Below, piece by piece: positions 1-8,011 of a DNA stretch of 64,000 nucleotides. The position numbers and the translations under genes are program-made. The stretch covers positions 1-64,000 of the forward strand of contig JABLXH010000025.1 of the NCBI GenBank assembly GCA_013178155.1. Direction: 5' to 3'. This DNA comes from Armatimonadota bacterium. Lineage in GTDB: Bacteria > Armatimonadota > Zipacnadia > Zipacnadales > UBA11051. Below the pieces are notes generated by a model. It ran no database searches. It saw only the letters and a program-made list of their open reading frames with translations, and was not told where the DNA came from. Within the stretch, counting starts at the first letter, position 1; every line of letters starts with the position of its first letter.

Positions 1-65
1 TGACCGCCCAGCTCGTCTACCGGACAGCACGGGAGCGCGGTGTTGGCGTGGAGTTGCCGCTCTAG
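1..65 (+). CDS. C-terminal end of a Gfo/Idh/MocA-like oxidoreductase (partial)
   Basis: The frame starting at base 3 stays open for 20 codons and ends with TAG at 63-65. The peptide TAQLVYRTARERGVGVELPL resembles the usual end of Gfo/Idh/MocA sugar oxidoreductases, which finish with a helix of the type 'xxYRSAREGRxVxL'. Only this tail lies in the window, so the call rests on about 20 residues and is tentative. Bases 66-129 between it and the next gene hold nothing I recognise. Confidence 0.4.
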   Translation, partial: TAQLVYRTARERGVGVELPL

Positions 66-129
66 CAGCGGCCTGCGCCGGAGGAGGTAGCAGACCGCCC
101 GCTCTCGTGGCCTGCGTCCTGGTGTGAGT

Positions 130-948
130 CTACTCCGGCACTCCGCCCCAGGACCGGAGAATGGAGGCGTGCCGATCGCACAGCCCCGGATGGCCCCGGG
201 CCTGGGTGCGCAGGGCTTGAGCATGGCTGCTTGGCGTATGGAGGCGACAGCGAGGGCTGGGGCAGCCTGGGTCACCCGTTAGCTGCTGAAAGATGGCCTG
301 CAACACCAGGCCCTTGAGCACCTCGTTAAGCCGTTCGTCCCCGTATCCCAGAGCCTGGTCGCTGAACTGCTCCGCCAACTCGTCCAGCATGTCAGTCATC
401 CCGAACATCGCCACCTGCTGCCGCATGAAGTGGTACTGGCGCGGCAGGTCGAGGCCTTCGATGAGCGAGCTGATGGAGACGAGGTGCGGTCGCCCCGGCA
501 CCAGGACGCGCAGTCGCAGTAGAGTGCGGTCGGTCGGCCACTCCCCGAGATAGGACACCGTGAACACGATGTGGACGTCGCCCGCCCCGGACTCCTCGGG
601 GGGCAGTAGAGTGGCCAACGCGGTCTGCAGTGCCGTTCCCTCGTAGACCAGGTCCCAGCCACGGTCGGCCGGCAACTCGGTGGGCAAGCGGTCGCGGTCA
701 GCCGGGTTCACCAGGTTGGTCACCTCGGCTGCCCCCAGGTCACGTTGCAGACGCTCCAAGTGCGCCGCCCGCTCCAGGTCGCCCAGGCGTCCCAGATGGT
801 GGGTCAGGAAGTCGCGACGGGTCTCTACTGGCGTCCGCGGGAGGCGCTCGCGCAGCCAGTGGGCGAGGTAGTCCACATCCAGGCCTGCGGCGTCCGGGTC
901 GTCATACAGGTAGATGTCTTCCGGGGATGTCCCGCGTTTGCTGTTCAT
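130..948 (-). CDS. Conserved protein with Cys/His-rich tail, possible DUF6775-type putative metallopeptidase
   Basis: 272 aa, no signal peptide or membrane segment. The N-terminus begins with an 'IYLYDDPDAAGL' strand-turn. The last 45 residues hold spaced Cys and His residues (CPSPRC, then H, then LC-x2-H), which look like a metal site. The pattern resembles the family listed as DUF6775 putative metallopeptidases; I recall this from the Cys/His tail and have not verified it. The start overlaps the stop of the upstream DUF167 gene by 4 bp, so the two are probably translationally coupled. The role is unknown. Confidence 0.6.
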   Translation of the reverse strand: MNSKRGTSPEDIYLYDDPDAAGLDVDYLAHWLRERLPRTPVETRRDFLTHHLGRLGDLERAAHLERLQRDLGAAEVTNLVNPADRDRLPTELPADRGWDLVYEGTALQTALATLLPPEESGAGDVHIVFTVSYLGEWPTDRTLLRLRVLVPGRPHLVSISSLIEGLDLPRQYHFMRQQVAMFGMTDMLDELAEQFSDQALGYGDERLNEVLKGLVLQAIFQQLTGDPGCPSPRCRLHTPSSHAQALRTQARGHPGLCDRHASILRSWGGVPE

Positions 949-1235
949 GGTACTGCCAGTAGCCGCCTTCGGGCTTCTCTCTCATCGAGACCCTCAATAC
1001 GCACCCGCTTCTCCCGGCTGGTTTCGCCGCTGACAAGCGTCAGGCACCGCACCGGCAGGTCGAGACGCTGAGCCAGGAACTGCAGCAGCGCCTTGTTGGC
1101 CGCCCCCTTCACTGGCGGCGCCGTCAGCTTGACCACCAGCCGGTCACCCCGATCACCCACGACTTCGTCGCGGCGAGCGCGCGGGGTGACGCGGAGGCAT
1201 AGCAGACAGACATTGCCCTGGGTCTCGGTACCCAT
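945..1235 (-). CDS. DUF167 / YggU family protein
   Basis: A 96-aa protein of the DUF167 (YggU) fold. The diagnostic core is present: 'TPRARRDEVVG' near the start, then 'APPVKGAANKALLQFLA' and 'VSGETSREKRVRI'. The family is small and functionally undefined, and is often encoded next to YggT, ProC and SepF, as here. I chose the ATG at 1235 over an in-frame GTG at 1253 because the conserved region begins just after it; the longer form adds six residues (102 aa). The last 4 bp overlap the following gene. Confidence 0.88.
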   Translation of the reverse strand: MGTETQGNVCLLCLRVTPRARRDEVVGDRGDRLVVKLTAPPVKGAANKALLQFLAQRLDLPVRCLTLVSGETSREKRVRIEGLDEREARRRLLAVP

Positions 1236-1291
1236 GCACCCATTGTAGGCCACTGGTATGGCGCAAGTAAAGCTCCACAGCCAGTAGCCGG

Positions 1292-2713
1292 TCAGCGCGT
1301 GGCGACGATGACGGTCAGCACCAGGAGGTTGTGCAAGGCGTGGCAGATGAACGGGGGAAGCAGCGAACGCGTGCGCTCGTACAGGTTGGCCAGCACCGCG
1401 CCAATGATACCCATGGGCACCAGGGCCGTGACACTGTAGTGCATGACCGCAAACAGCAGGGCGCTGCCCAGAGTGGCGGAGATGACAGGGTAGCCCTGCC
1501 GCAGACCGGCATAGACGAAACCGCGGAAGATGATCTCCTCAACCAGCGGCACGATAGCACACACGAACAAATACAGCAGCACCACAGCGCGGGCGTCTTG
1601 GGTGACGGCGAGCAGGGGATCTGCGGCGCTTGCGGTCGGCAGCGCATTGAGTCCAACCAGGTTGGCCAGGATCAGCAGGCACAGGACCAGCCCGTAGCCG
1701 ACCATGCCGGAGGCGATGAGCGGAGCCAGGCGGCGCCCGCGAAGCCCAAGCAAGGCCAGACCCCGGCGGCCGGAGGGCAGTCGGGCCCAGATTAGGGCCA
1801 GCACCGCCGCCGCCAGTAGCAGGTACTGGAGGATTGCCAGGGCCACCCGCCCCACCGGGGGCGCGGACTGCAACAGGGGAAGACCCTGCAGCACGCCGGC
1901 CACAAGGGCCAGCGCTGCCGCAGCAAAGAAGGCCACACCGGCCGTCTCAACCGCATCCAGCGGTCCCCAGGGCAAGCTCATCGAAGGCTGACGGCGATTC
2001 TCCGGCGGCAGGAAGAAGGCCCATCGCACCACCCCCAGCGTCATCGTGACCAGGCCCACCAGACCAATAAGACCATACGTGAGCGTCAGGGCAGCCAGGA
2101 CCAGCCCGAAACGCAAGGTGCGAAGGTCTGCCTGGGCCCGGTACTGCCGCACCTGGGCCGCAGTCCCGAAGCGGTCAGCCCAGGCGATGAGGGCCATGTC
2201 GCCGAGCCACCCATCGTGCTCCAGCAGCGCTGGCGGCGGGCCGTCACCCTGTGATGATGGCGGAGGGTCGGGATCATAGACTCTGGCCACAGCTAACAAG
2301 GCCGCCGCCTGTTCGCCGGCCTGGGCCGCACCACGCCCGAGCATGTCGCGAGCCTGTGTGCTGTAGCCCCGGGCCCCGTAGATGAGCCCCAGGCGGTGCA
2401 GCGCGCCCGCCGAGTGGGGGCTACCCAGAGCCAGCCGCTCGTAGGCTGCTACAGCCCGCTCACGGAAATCATGGGACAGACCGTCAGTATCAAGAGACGA
2501 GCGGCGTCCGATCAGCTCCAGAACATCACCCAGGCGGTAGCTCAGGTCGGCACTGATGAGCGCCTGGCGCTTGCCATCAAACCACTCCGCGCTGGGCCGC
2601 AGACCAGGCCGCGCCCCGGCCTCCATCATAGCCAGTCCGGCGGCAAACAGCCCGACTATCAGGGCCAGTCGCCACAGCGGCGGGTGAACTCGGGGAAGGC
2701 GCCACTGCATCAT
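1292..2713 (-). CDS. CPBP-family intramembrane metalloprotease
   Basis: 473 aa. One N-terminal membrane anchor precedes a soluble region of about 150 residues with TPR-like helices ('AVAAYERLALGSPHSAGALH'). Then come about eight membrane segments. The C-terminal half carries the CPBP (Abi/Rce1) motifs: EExxxR at 392-397 (VEEIIFRG), a membrane His near 425 (VMHYS), and HALHN at 458-462. These are the expected zinc ligands and catalytic glutamates of the family. The TPR-like extension is longer than in minimal CPBP proteins of about 250 aa, suggesting a docking function. The substrate is unknown. Confidence 0.85.
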   Translation of the reverse strand: MMQWRLPRVHPPLWRLALIVGLFAAGLAMMEAGARPGLRPSAEWFDGKRQALISADLSYRLGDVLELIGRRSSLDTDGLSHDFRERAVAAYERLALGSPHSAGALHRLGLIYGARGYSTQARDMLGRGAAQAGEQAAALLAVARVYDPDPPPSSQGDGPPPALLEHDGWLGDMALIAWADRFGTAAQVRQYRAQADLRTLRFGLVLAALTLTYGLIGLVGLVTMTLGVVRWAFFLPPENRRQPSMSLPWGPLDAVETAGVAFFAAAALALVAGVLQGLPLLQSAPPVGRVALAILQYLLLAAAVLALIWARLPSGRRGLALLGLRGRRLAPLIASGMVGYGLVLCLLILANLVGLNALPTASAADPLLAVTQDARAVVLLYLFVCAIVPLVEEIIFRGFVYAGLRQGYPVISATLGSALLFAVMHYSVTALVPMGIIGAVLANLYERTRSLLPPFICHALHNLLVLTVIVATR

Positions 2714-2750
2714 GATAGCCTTGTCCAGCTTCCCTGGTAATGCGGGGCTT

Positions 2751-3029
2751 TCACAGCCCGGCTGTGATTCGCAAGAGAAGCCCCTGCACCAGCCCCAGTG
2801 CCAACATCAGCAGTAGCGGTGAGAAGTCTATGGGAACGCCGCCCTGATAGGGCCTCAGCACGTTGCGGATCGGGCGCAAGAGCGGCTCTGTCAGAGCGTA
2901 GACGATGGGGCCAACCGTGGCCGTGACCGGATTGGAGCTGGGAAGACGGACCCAGCTCATGACCACGCGCACCAGGAGCACGATGTAATAGGCCTCAAAG
3001 ATGAGATAGATGAGATTGGAGATGGGCAC
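2751..3029 (-). CDS. YggT family membrane protein
   Basis: 92 aa with two hydrophobic segments flanking a loop that contains 'LTEPLLRPIRNVLRP', the YggT signature. It starts with GTG at 3029, 18 bp after the proC stop. YggT proteins are inner-membrane proteins linked by gene neighbourhood to cell division and osmotic tolerance; no biochemical activity is established. Its place directly after sepF and proC matches the ylm/division clusters of Gram-positive bacteria and cyanobacteria. Confidence 0.88.
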   Translation of the reverse strand: MPISNLIYLIFEAYYIVLLVRVVMSWVRLPSSNPVTATVGPIVYALTEPLLRPIRNVLRPYQGGVPIDFSPLLLMLALGLVQGLLLRITAGL

Positions 3030-3047
3030 GATACCACACTCGCGGCG

Positions 3048-3857
3048 TTACCCGCCGCCCAGTTCCCGGGAGCGCTGGGCAGCGGCCACTACCGCTTCTA
3101 TCGTAGCGCTCCGCAGTCCCCCCGCTTCCAGCGCCCGAAGACCGGCAATCGTGGTGCCCCCGGGAGACGTCACCTGTTCCCGAAGCTGCGCCGGGCTGCC
3201 GCCCGTGGCCAGCACCCATCGGCCGACGCCCAGTACGGTCTGTGCCGCCAGTCGCAGTGCATCGGCGCGCGGCAATCCGGCCGCGATGCCACCGTCCACC
3301 AGGCCTTCCAGAAACGTAGCAACGAAAGCCGGGCCACTGCCGGACAGGCCCGTTACAGCGTCCAGCAGTCGCTCCGGCACACTCACGGCTACGCCAACAC
3401 TGGCCAGAAGACGCTCCGCGAACTCCAACTGCGTCGCCGTCACCTGGTCGTTGTGCGCATAGGCGCTGGCGGCTTCGGCCACCGTAGCCAGGATGTTGGG
3501 CATGACCCGGATGATGGGCTGACCGGCCGCCGTCAAGGCCTGCAGGCGCTCCAGGTTGACTCCCGCCGCGATCGAGATGACAAGCTGTCCCGGCTGCCAC
3601 GGAAGGCCAGGCAAGACCTCCGGCAGTATCTGGGGCTTCAGTGCCACCAGCACGCTGCCGGCTTCACTCACGACCTGTGAGTTGGACTGGGCTGCATGCA
3701 CGCCCGTGGCTACCGCCAGGGCCTCGACTGCCTCAGCCCGCGCGTCCGCCACCAGGATCTCCGCGGCACTCACGACACCGCGTTGCACGAAGCCGCGCAC
3801 CAGCGCCCCCCCCATGGCGCCGGTGCCAATGACCCCGAGCGTATACTGCCCGGACAT
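3048..3857 (-). CDS. proC: Pyrroline-5-carboxylate reductase
   Basis: 269 aa. It reduces 1-pyrroline-5-carboxylate to L-proline with NAD(P)H, the last step of proline synthesis. The N-terminal Rossmann motif is 'GVIGTGAMGGALVRG', and the C-terminal dimerisation domain carries the family signature 'LREQVTSPGGTTIAGL'. I chose the ATG at 3857, which is preceded by GGGAGATGG about 8 bases upstream, over an in-frame codon at 3881. Length is normal for ProC. It lies between sepF and yggT, as in many Gram-positive division clusters. Confidence 0.95.
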   Translation of the reverse strand: MSGQYTLGVIGTGAMGGALVRGFVQRGVVSAAEILVADARAEAVEALAVATGVHAAQSNSQVVSEAGSVLVALKPQILPEVLPGLPWQPGQLVISIAAGVNLERLQALTAAGQPIIRVMPNILATVAEAASAYAHNDQVTATQLEFAERLLASVGVAVSVPERLLDAVTGLSGSGPAFVATFLEGLVDGGIAAGLPRADALRLAAQTVLGVGRWVLATGGSPAQLREQVTSPGGTTIAGLRALEAGGLRSATIEAVVAAAQRSRELGGG

Positions 3858-3947
3858 TACGCCATCTCCCTGTCCAGCCAAGACGGCTGACCCTCATTGG
3901 CAACCGCGGCCTGCGCCTTGACACCGCGCAGGCCTGCGTGGATCTGG

Positions 3948-4427
3948 CTACAACTCCTGCAGGCTGCGGTGGTCGCTGCTCTCGTAGCGGGGTCCCGCGC
4001 CCGACATGCCATCCAGGACCAGACGCTCTACCGGCATGTCGTAGGGGGCGCAAACAAAAACCCAGTCAGCGATGCGACGCATATAGCCGTTCAGGCCGTA
4101 CGTAACGCCCCCGATGAAGTCGCGGATGCGCTTGGCTTCGGTCTCCGGCGCCGCCTGCAGGTTGAGGACCACTGGCCGCCGCCGTTTGATCTCGTCGGCC
4201 ACGGCCGTCGCCTGATCCATATTCTTGGGGTCGGCTCGCACGATGCTCAGCCCGCTGACCTCCGCACGCTCGTCGCGGATGTGATGGACCCCTGCTTCCC
4301 GTCGATCGGCGACACGGTGCGCGCCGGCAGGCTCGTCAAACTCGTCGGCCGCGTAGTCGTCGTCCGCTTCGGTCTCGGGGTCGCCACCCCATCGCAGGTA
4401 GTCCAGCGCCGTCTGGAAGATCGACAT
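3948..4427 (-). CDS. sepF: Cell division protein SepF
   Basis: 159 aa. SepF binds FtsZ and ties the Z-ring to the membrane through an N-terminal amphipathic helix, here 'MSIFQTALDYLRW'. An acidic linker (roughly 15-60) leads to the SepF core at about 60-145, with 'VRADPKNMDQATAVADEIK', 'PVVLNL' and 'RIRDFIGGVTYGLNG', the conserved alpha-beta dimer region. A strong AGGAGG ribosome site precedes the ATG at 4427. SepF is typical of Firmicutes, Actinobacteria, Cyanobacteria and related lineages that lack FtsA or use SepF beside it, and helps place the organism. Confidence 0.95.
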   Translation of the reverse strand: MSIFQTALDYLRWGGDPETEADDDYAADEFDEPAGAHRVADRREAGVHHIRDERAEVSGLSIVRADPKNMDQATAVADEIKRRRPVVLNLQAAPETEAKRIRDFIGGVTYGLNGYMRRIADWVFVCAPYDMPVERLVLDGMSGAGPRYESSDHRSLQEL

Positions 4428-4502
4428 CGGGGTCCCTCCTGTTGCTGTGTCGTGCTGCTATGTCTGCTGGTGCCAGGATGCCGTGTTGGGAGGGTGCGCG
4501 CG

Positions 4503-5204
4503 TCACTGCCTCGGCCCGAAGATCGCGGTCCCCACGCGCACCAGGGTCGCGCCTTCCTCAATGGCCACTTCGTAATCGTTGGACATGCCCATGGACAGAT
4601 GCCGAAGATTCCGAGCCGGCACTCCCCGCGCCGCCAAGGCGTCCCGAAGAGCGGCCAGACGCCGGTAATATGGCCGCGAGCTCTCGGGGTCTTCCGCGTA
4701 GGGCGTGATAGTCATCAGCCCCTGCCAGTCGAGCTCAGGCAGCCCCAGCACCGTCTCGACCAGGGCAGGAACCTGGTCTTCAGGGCAACCGCTCTTTGTG
4801 GCTTCGCCTGCCAGGTCAACCTGGATCAGCACCGGCTGCGGGTCCGCAGGCGGTACGGCGCGTCGCGCGATTTCCTCGGCCAATCGCGGGCTGTCCAACG
4901 AATGTATCAAGGTGCAGAGTCCGGACAGATACTTCACCTTGTTGCGCTGCAGGTGCCCGATGAAGTGCCAGCGAACCGGTGCGCCGGTGACCCCCCTGAG
5001 CTGCTCGGCCTTCGCCACCAGCTCCTGGACGTAGTTCTCCCCCAGGTCCAGAACCCCGCTTTCCACAGCCGCAGCTATCTCTTCGACAGACCGCGTCTTG
5101 GAGACAGCGACCAGGGTGATGTCTTCAGTACGGCGGTTACTACGCGCAGCAGCCGCCGCGATCCGTTCGCGGACGGCAGTCAAGTTAGCAGCCAGGTCCG
5201 TCAT
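4503..5204 (-). CDS. YggS/YlmE family PLP homeostasis protein
   Basis: 233 aa, the usual length for the YggS/PROSC family of fold-type III PLP-binding proteins that buffer free pyridoxal phosphate. The PLP lysine lies in 'ITLVAVSKTRSVEEI', followed by 'LGENYVQEL', 'WHFIGHLQRNK', 'SLDSPRLA' and 'LRHLSMGMSNDYEVAI', all family motifs. The ATG at 5204 was chosen because the family begins with 'MTDLAANLTAVRERI'; a longer frame upstream overlaps the preceding gene and adds a basic, unconserved stretch. The gene starts 14 bases after the zinc-ribbon stop, so they are one transcript. Confidence 0.94.
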   Translation of the reverse strand: MTDLAANLTAVRERIAAAAARSNRRTEDITLVAVSKTRSVEEIAAAVESGVLDLGENYVQELVAKAEQLRGVTGAPVRWHFIGHLQRNKVKYLSGLCTLIHSLDSPRLAEEIARRAVPPADPQPVLIQVDLAGEATKSGCPEDQVPALVETVLGLPELDWQGLMTITPYAEDPESSRPYYRRLAALRDALAARGVPARNLRHLSMGMSNDYEVAIEEGATLVRVGTAIFGPRQ

Positions 5205-5217
5205 CGCACGGTCGCAG

Positions 5218-5970
5218 TTAGCTGGACTCCTTCCCCTCTTCTTCCTGCTCCTCGGGGAAGTCCAGCGACCAATCGCCAAAATCCTCTTCCTCGGCCTCGG
5301 CACTTGCCTGCGCCAGCGGGTCAATCAGTCCGGCAGCGGAGAGGTCCGCAGACTCTTTGATCTCGGCTGGCTTGGCGGCGGGCTTGGGCGTGGCGGGAGC
5401 CTCCGGCGTGAACGCCGCTGCGGGCGGTGGCGGCGGTGGGAGCTCGAAGTCCTCGTCCTCCAGGCCAACGGCGGCGGGGGGCGGCGGGGGCGGCAGTTCA
5501 TCCTCCTCATCCGCCACGACCGCAGCAGCCGGTGGGGGTGCCGCGGCCTCCTGCAGGTCGAGGGCACTGGGCGGCATGACTACTTCCTCCTCCTCGACGG
5601 GAGGGGGAGCGGCGGGCGCCGGGGGAGGCGCGACATAGGCTTCGTGAGCTTCTTCCTCAGAGATGCCGCCGAGGCCGCCCAGGTAGTCCTCTTCTTCCTC
5701 CTCATGGCGGGCCGTCAGCCCAGCCACTCCGCCATGGAGGACCGCCAGGGCACTTTCGACGAGGCCCGGTACGCGCGTCGCACCGGCCGCGAAGGGGTTA
5801 CCGCAGTTGCTGCAGAACCGCGCATCCTTGGAGTTGTCATGACCGCACGCCGGGCAGGGGAGCCCGCCACCAGCCTCGCCCAGGCAGGCATAGCAAAGCA
5901 GACAGGCTCCGCGGGTGGCAGGGTTCTCAGCGCCGCAGTTGCTGCAAAAGACAGTGGGCTTGGAGGTCAT
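5218..5970 (-). CDS. Double zinc-ribbon protein with acidic, Ala/Pro-rich tail
   Basis: 250 aa. Two zinc ribbons fill residues 1-65: 'CSNCG' paired with 'CLLCYAC', then 'CPACGHDNSKDARFCSNCG'. The rest is low-complexity sequence rich in Glu, Ala and Pro ('EEEEEDYLGG', runs of four to six Pro or Glu) ending in an acidic tail. No membrane segment. It opens the division operon, 14 bp before yggS. Such ribbon-plus-disordered-tail proteins are often protein-protein adaptors, but I cannot name a partner. The ATG at 5970 directly precedes the first ribbon; an upstream in-frame ATG at 6084 falls inside the leader structure and is less likely. Confidence 0.8.
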   Translation of the reverse strand: MTSKPTVFCSNCGAENPATRGACLLCYACLGEAGGGLPCPACGHDNSKDARFCSNCGNPFAAGATRVPGLVESALAVLHGGVAGLTARHEEEEEDYLGGLGGISEEEAHEAYVAPPPAPAAPPPVEEEEVVMPPSALDLQEAAAPPPAAAVVADEEDELPPPPPPAAVGLEDEDFELPPPPPPAAAFTPEAPATPKPAAKPAEIKESADLSAAGLIDPLAQASAEAEEEDFGDWSLDFPEEQEEEGKESS

Positions 5971-6061
5971 GGTGACTGTGTCCCGCTGCGTGAATCGCCG
6001 ACGTTGCCACCCCTCGCCCAGCCACTGAACCGCCGGCTTCTCACGGAGGAATGAAAAGCCG

Positions 6062-6111
6062 CTTTCCGGCGACATGATGGGCATCGTTGCCCCGTTGCCG
6101 ACGCCGGAAAG
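6062..6111 (-). promoter_or_regulatory. Leader hairpin of the division operon
   Basis: In the 5' leader of the zinc-ribbon operon, ten bases (CTTTCCGGCG) pair perfectly with CGCCGGAAAG about 30 bases later. The enclosed segment holds a second small stem (GGGCA with TGCCC). On the transcribed strand the outer stem is followed by CGGCTTTTCATTCC, so it could act as an attenuator. It matches no riboswitch class I know. The remainder of 5971-6244 is leader, promoter and the space after the stress-protein gene. Confidence 0.45.
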
Positions 6112-6134
6112 CCAGGCACAAGGCCGCTGGGTCG

Positions 6135-6163
6135 AGTATACCAGCGTCGCTGGCGAGTGTCAA
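6135..6163 (-). promoter_or_regulatory. Sigma70-type promoter of the zinc-ribbon/yggS/sepF/proC operon
   Basis: On the minus strand: perfect -35 TTGACA (6158-6163), a 17-base spacer, and -10 TATACT (6135-6140). It points at the zinc-ribbon gene starting at 5970, leaving a leader of about 160 bases that contains the hairpin at 6062-6111. Confidence 0.85.
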
Positions 6164-6244
6164 GCCAACGGGCGCCAGGCTTCGCCCTGCCGCCGCCAGA
6201 CTCTGACAGGCGCTGCGGCATCCCCGGTTCTCAGGCGACCGAGG

Positions 6245-6667
6245 CTACTTGATAACGAGGACGCTGCACGGCGCCAGACGCGTCAGATTCTGGGAGGTGC
6301 TGCCCCAGATGCGTCCGAAGAGGGCAGAATGACCCATGAAGCCGATCACCAGCAGGTCGAACTGCCCTTCCTGGCAGTAGGTCACGATGGTCTCGACTTC
6401 GTGGCCGGCGCGCACCTCGCAGTGTAGCTCAAGGCCTCGCTCGCGAGCCAGTTGCTGGGCTTCGGCGTTGACCTGGCGGAAGTACCCGTTGCGCTGCAAC
6501 TTGACCTCCTCCACCTCACCGATAGTGCCCGCATACCGCGGCAAGTCCTCTTCGACGCAGATCGAGTGAAGCTCCGCACCGTGGGCCACGGCCAGCTCCA
6601 CCGCCGCCGCGACCGCTTTGCGGGCACTCGCCGAGCCATCGTTGGCAACCAGTATCTTGCGGAACAT
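6245..6667 (-). CDS. Universal stress protein (UspA family), second gene of the fluoride-responsive operon
   Basis: 140 aa single Usp domain. It begins 'FRKILVANDGSASARKAV' and ends with the ATP-binding signature G-x2-G-x9-G-S/T in 'GFMGHSALFGRIWGSTSQ', so it should bind ATP. The ATG at 6667 lies 2 bases from the antiporter stop, with the GGGAGAG ribosome site inside the antiporter gene, so the two are tightly coupled. Both are downstream of the fluoride riboswitch. Usp proteins are among the gene classes known to be associated with fluoride riboswitches. Its likely role is stress signalling or regulation of the partner transporter. Confidence 0.93.
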   Translation of the reverse strand: MFRKILVANDGSASARKAVAAAVELAVAHGAELHSICVEEDLPRYAGTIGEVEEVKLQRNGYFRQVNAEAQQLARERGLELHCEVRAGHEVETIVTYCQEGQFDLLVIGFMGHSALFGRIWGSTSQNLTRLAPCSVLVIK

Positions 6668-6669
6668 GT

Positions 6670-7839
6670 CTACTCTCCCTCTGCCTGTTTCAGGCCCCCG
6701 CCAGGCTCACCAAAGCTGTCTGCCTCTTCGCGAGTCGGTCGGAACCACGCCTGCGCGATTAGTGTCGGCACCACGGCGCTGGCGATGACCACGGACACCA
6801 GCACCGTGTACTGTGCCTGCGTTATGAGACCTCGGTTGAACCCAAAGAGCGCTGAGATGCTGCCAAAGGTGAGACCGGTCGACATGAGCAGGGTCGTGTA
6901 GGAGCCTTGTTTGCTGGTGAAACGGAAGGCCCGGGTCCAGGGCCAGACACCCATGAACTTGGCAACCACCTTGACGAACAACAGCACTAGCGCCAGGCCG
7001 GCTGCACCGGCCAGAGCAGGGAGCGATACGAGAGCGCCAGCGCGCAGGAAGTAGAACGGGGTCAGAAACGCGAAAACTGTGGTTCTCAACCGCCGGACCA
7101 TCTCGCGCTGCTGCGCAAACACCGTGGCCACCGCAAGGCCCAGAAGGTAGGCAGGCAGGACCGCTTCGCTGTTTGCCTTCAGGGCGACGCCTCCCAGGGC
7201 GAATAGGAGCAGGAAAATGAGTTTGGTGCCAGGCTCGGACACATGGCTGCCATACCGCTCCACGAGCCGTTCGATGAGACGGGGAGCGAAAAGCAGCGTC
7301 AGGACCGTCACGGCGGCAAACATGATCAGCCAGAGATTGTAGTTGGCGAAGATCACGCCCAGCGCCAGTACGGTGCCCAGGTCCGTGATGAAGCAGGCGG
7401 CCAGTATCACTTTCCCCAGAGGAGTCTCATTGAGCCGCGTCTCGACCATCACCGCGTACACGACGGCTACCGAGGTCGTGGACAGGGCGATGCCGCCGAT
7501 CCAGGAGGCGGCAGGGGTCCATCCGGCGACGTAGTAGCAGTAAGCGGCAGCCCCCAGAAACGGCATGAGAAAGGAGAAGAAACCGATGGCCAGGCTCTCC
7601 TTCAGGTACCGCCTGAGGGTGTTGGGCTCTACCTCCGCGCCGGCCATGAAGGTCAGCAGGATGCTGCCGAAGCCCGCGAGGAAGGTGATCCACTCGGCGG
7701 TGGGGAGCTGAAGAAAGTTACCGGCGACGACGCCGACCAGGATCTCTACCAGCGCAACGGAGACCGCTGTCCTGATCGAGATCAGGCTGGCCGCAAAAGC
7801 GAGGCCAACCCAGGCGGCGGCGATGAACCACTGATTCAT
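6670..7839 (-). CDS. Cation/proton antiporter (CPA2/NapA-type) under fluoride riboswitch control
   Basis: 389 aa with about 12 membrane helices, an ordinary monovalent cation:H+ antiporter of the CPA2 (KefB/NapA-like) group. The core resembles family members in 'LVGVVAGNFLQLP', 'AGAEVEPNTLRRYLKESL', 'STTSVAVVYAVMVE' (helix-break region) and 'FITDLGTVLALG'; the Asp in the last is in the usual ion-binding position. There is no C-terminal RCK domain. The ATG at 7839 has a GGAGGGTAGGTCC ribosome site; a longer frame to 8025 would run through the riboswitch and is not real. The gene is expected to be induced by fluoride, probably countering acidification or ion stress caused by HF entry. Confidence 0.92.
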   Translation of the reverse strand: MNQWFIAAAWVGLAFAASLISIRTAVSVALVEILVGVVAGNFLQLPTAEWITFLAGFGSILLTFMAGAEVEPNTLRRYLKESLAIGFFSFLMPFLGAAAYCYYVAGWTPAASWIGGIALSTTSVAVVYAVMVETRLNETPLGKVILAACFITDLGTVLALGVIFANYNLWLIMFAAVTVLTLLFAPRLIERLVERYGSHVSEPGTKLIFLLLFALGGVALKANSEAVLPAYLLGLAVATVFAQQREMVRRLRTTVFAFLTPFYFLRAGALVSLPALAGAAGLALVLLFVKVVAKFMGVWPWTRAFRFTSKQGSYTTLLMSTGLTFGSISALFGFNRGLITQAQYTVLVSVVIASAVVPTLIAQAWFRPTREEADSFGEPGGGLKQAEGE

Positions 7840-7914
7840 GGACCTACCCTCCAGATCCAAAGGGCAGGCGGTGGGATAGTCCGCTCTGCCGGAGTGTCGG
7901 GTGGCAGGGCGGAG

Positions 7915-7953
7915 GAGACAAAGACTCCTACGCACCTGCTGGTGGTAGGAGTC
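7915..7953 (-). terminator. Riboswitch-controlled intrinsic terminator
   Basis: GACTCCTAC (7953-7945) pairs perfectly with GTAGGAGTC (7931-7923). An inner CACC/GGTG stem closes an AGCA loop, with one bulged C, and TTTGTC follows. The 5' arm is also the 3' strand of the fluoride aptamer (its ACTCC pairs with GGAGT). Aptamer folding and termination are therefore mutually exclusive, giving an ON switch with fluoride. Confidence 0.85.
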
Positions 7954-8006
7954 ATCAGTCGCGAAGACAATGCCGGGCCGTAAGCCCGCGGCGAACTCCA
8001 TCGCCG
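7944..8006 (-). promoter_or_regulatory. Fluoride riboswitch (crcB motif)
   Basis: The minus-strand leader reads GGCGATGGAGTTCGCC (8005-7990) and later CTGATGACTCCTACC (7958-7944). These are the two conserved halves of the crcB/fluoride aptamer: the GGxGAUGGxGUUCGCC hairpin and the CUGAUGACxCCUAC strand, with GGAGT complementary to ACTCC. Between them is a GC hairpin (CGGGC/GCCCG with a TTACG loop). The 3' half doubles as the 5' arm of a terminator. The promoter places the transcript start almost exactly at the first aptamer base. Downstream are an antiporter and a Usp protein, both known fluoride-riboswitch gene classes. Confidence 0.93.
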
Positions 8007-8011
8007 GCAGT

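Noticed and set aside
3897-5360. Plus-strand open frame of 487 codons over sepF and yggS
   Set aside because: Antisense shadow of two well-conserved genes; no recognisable domain.
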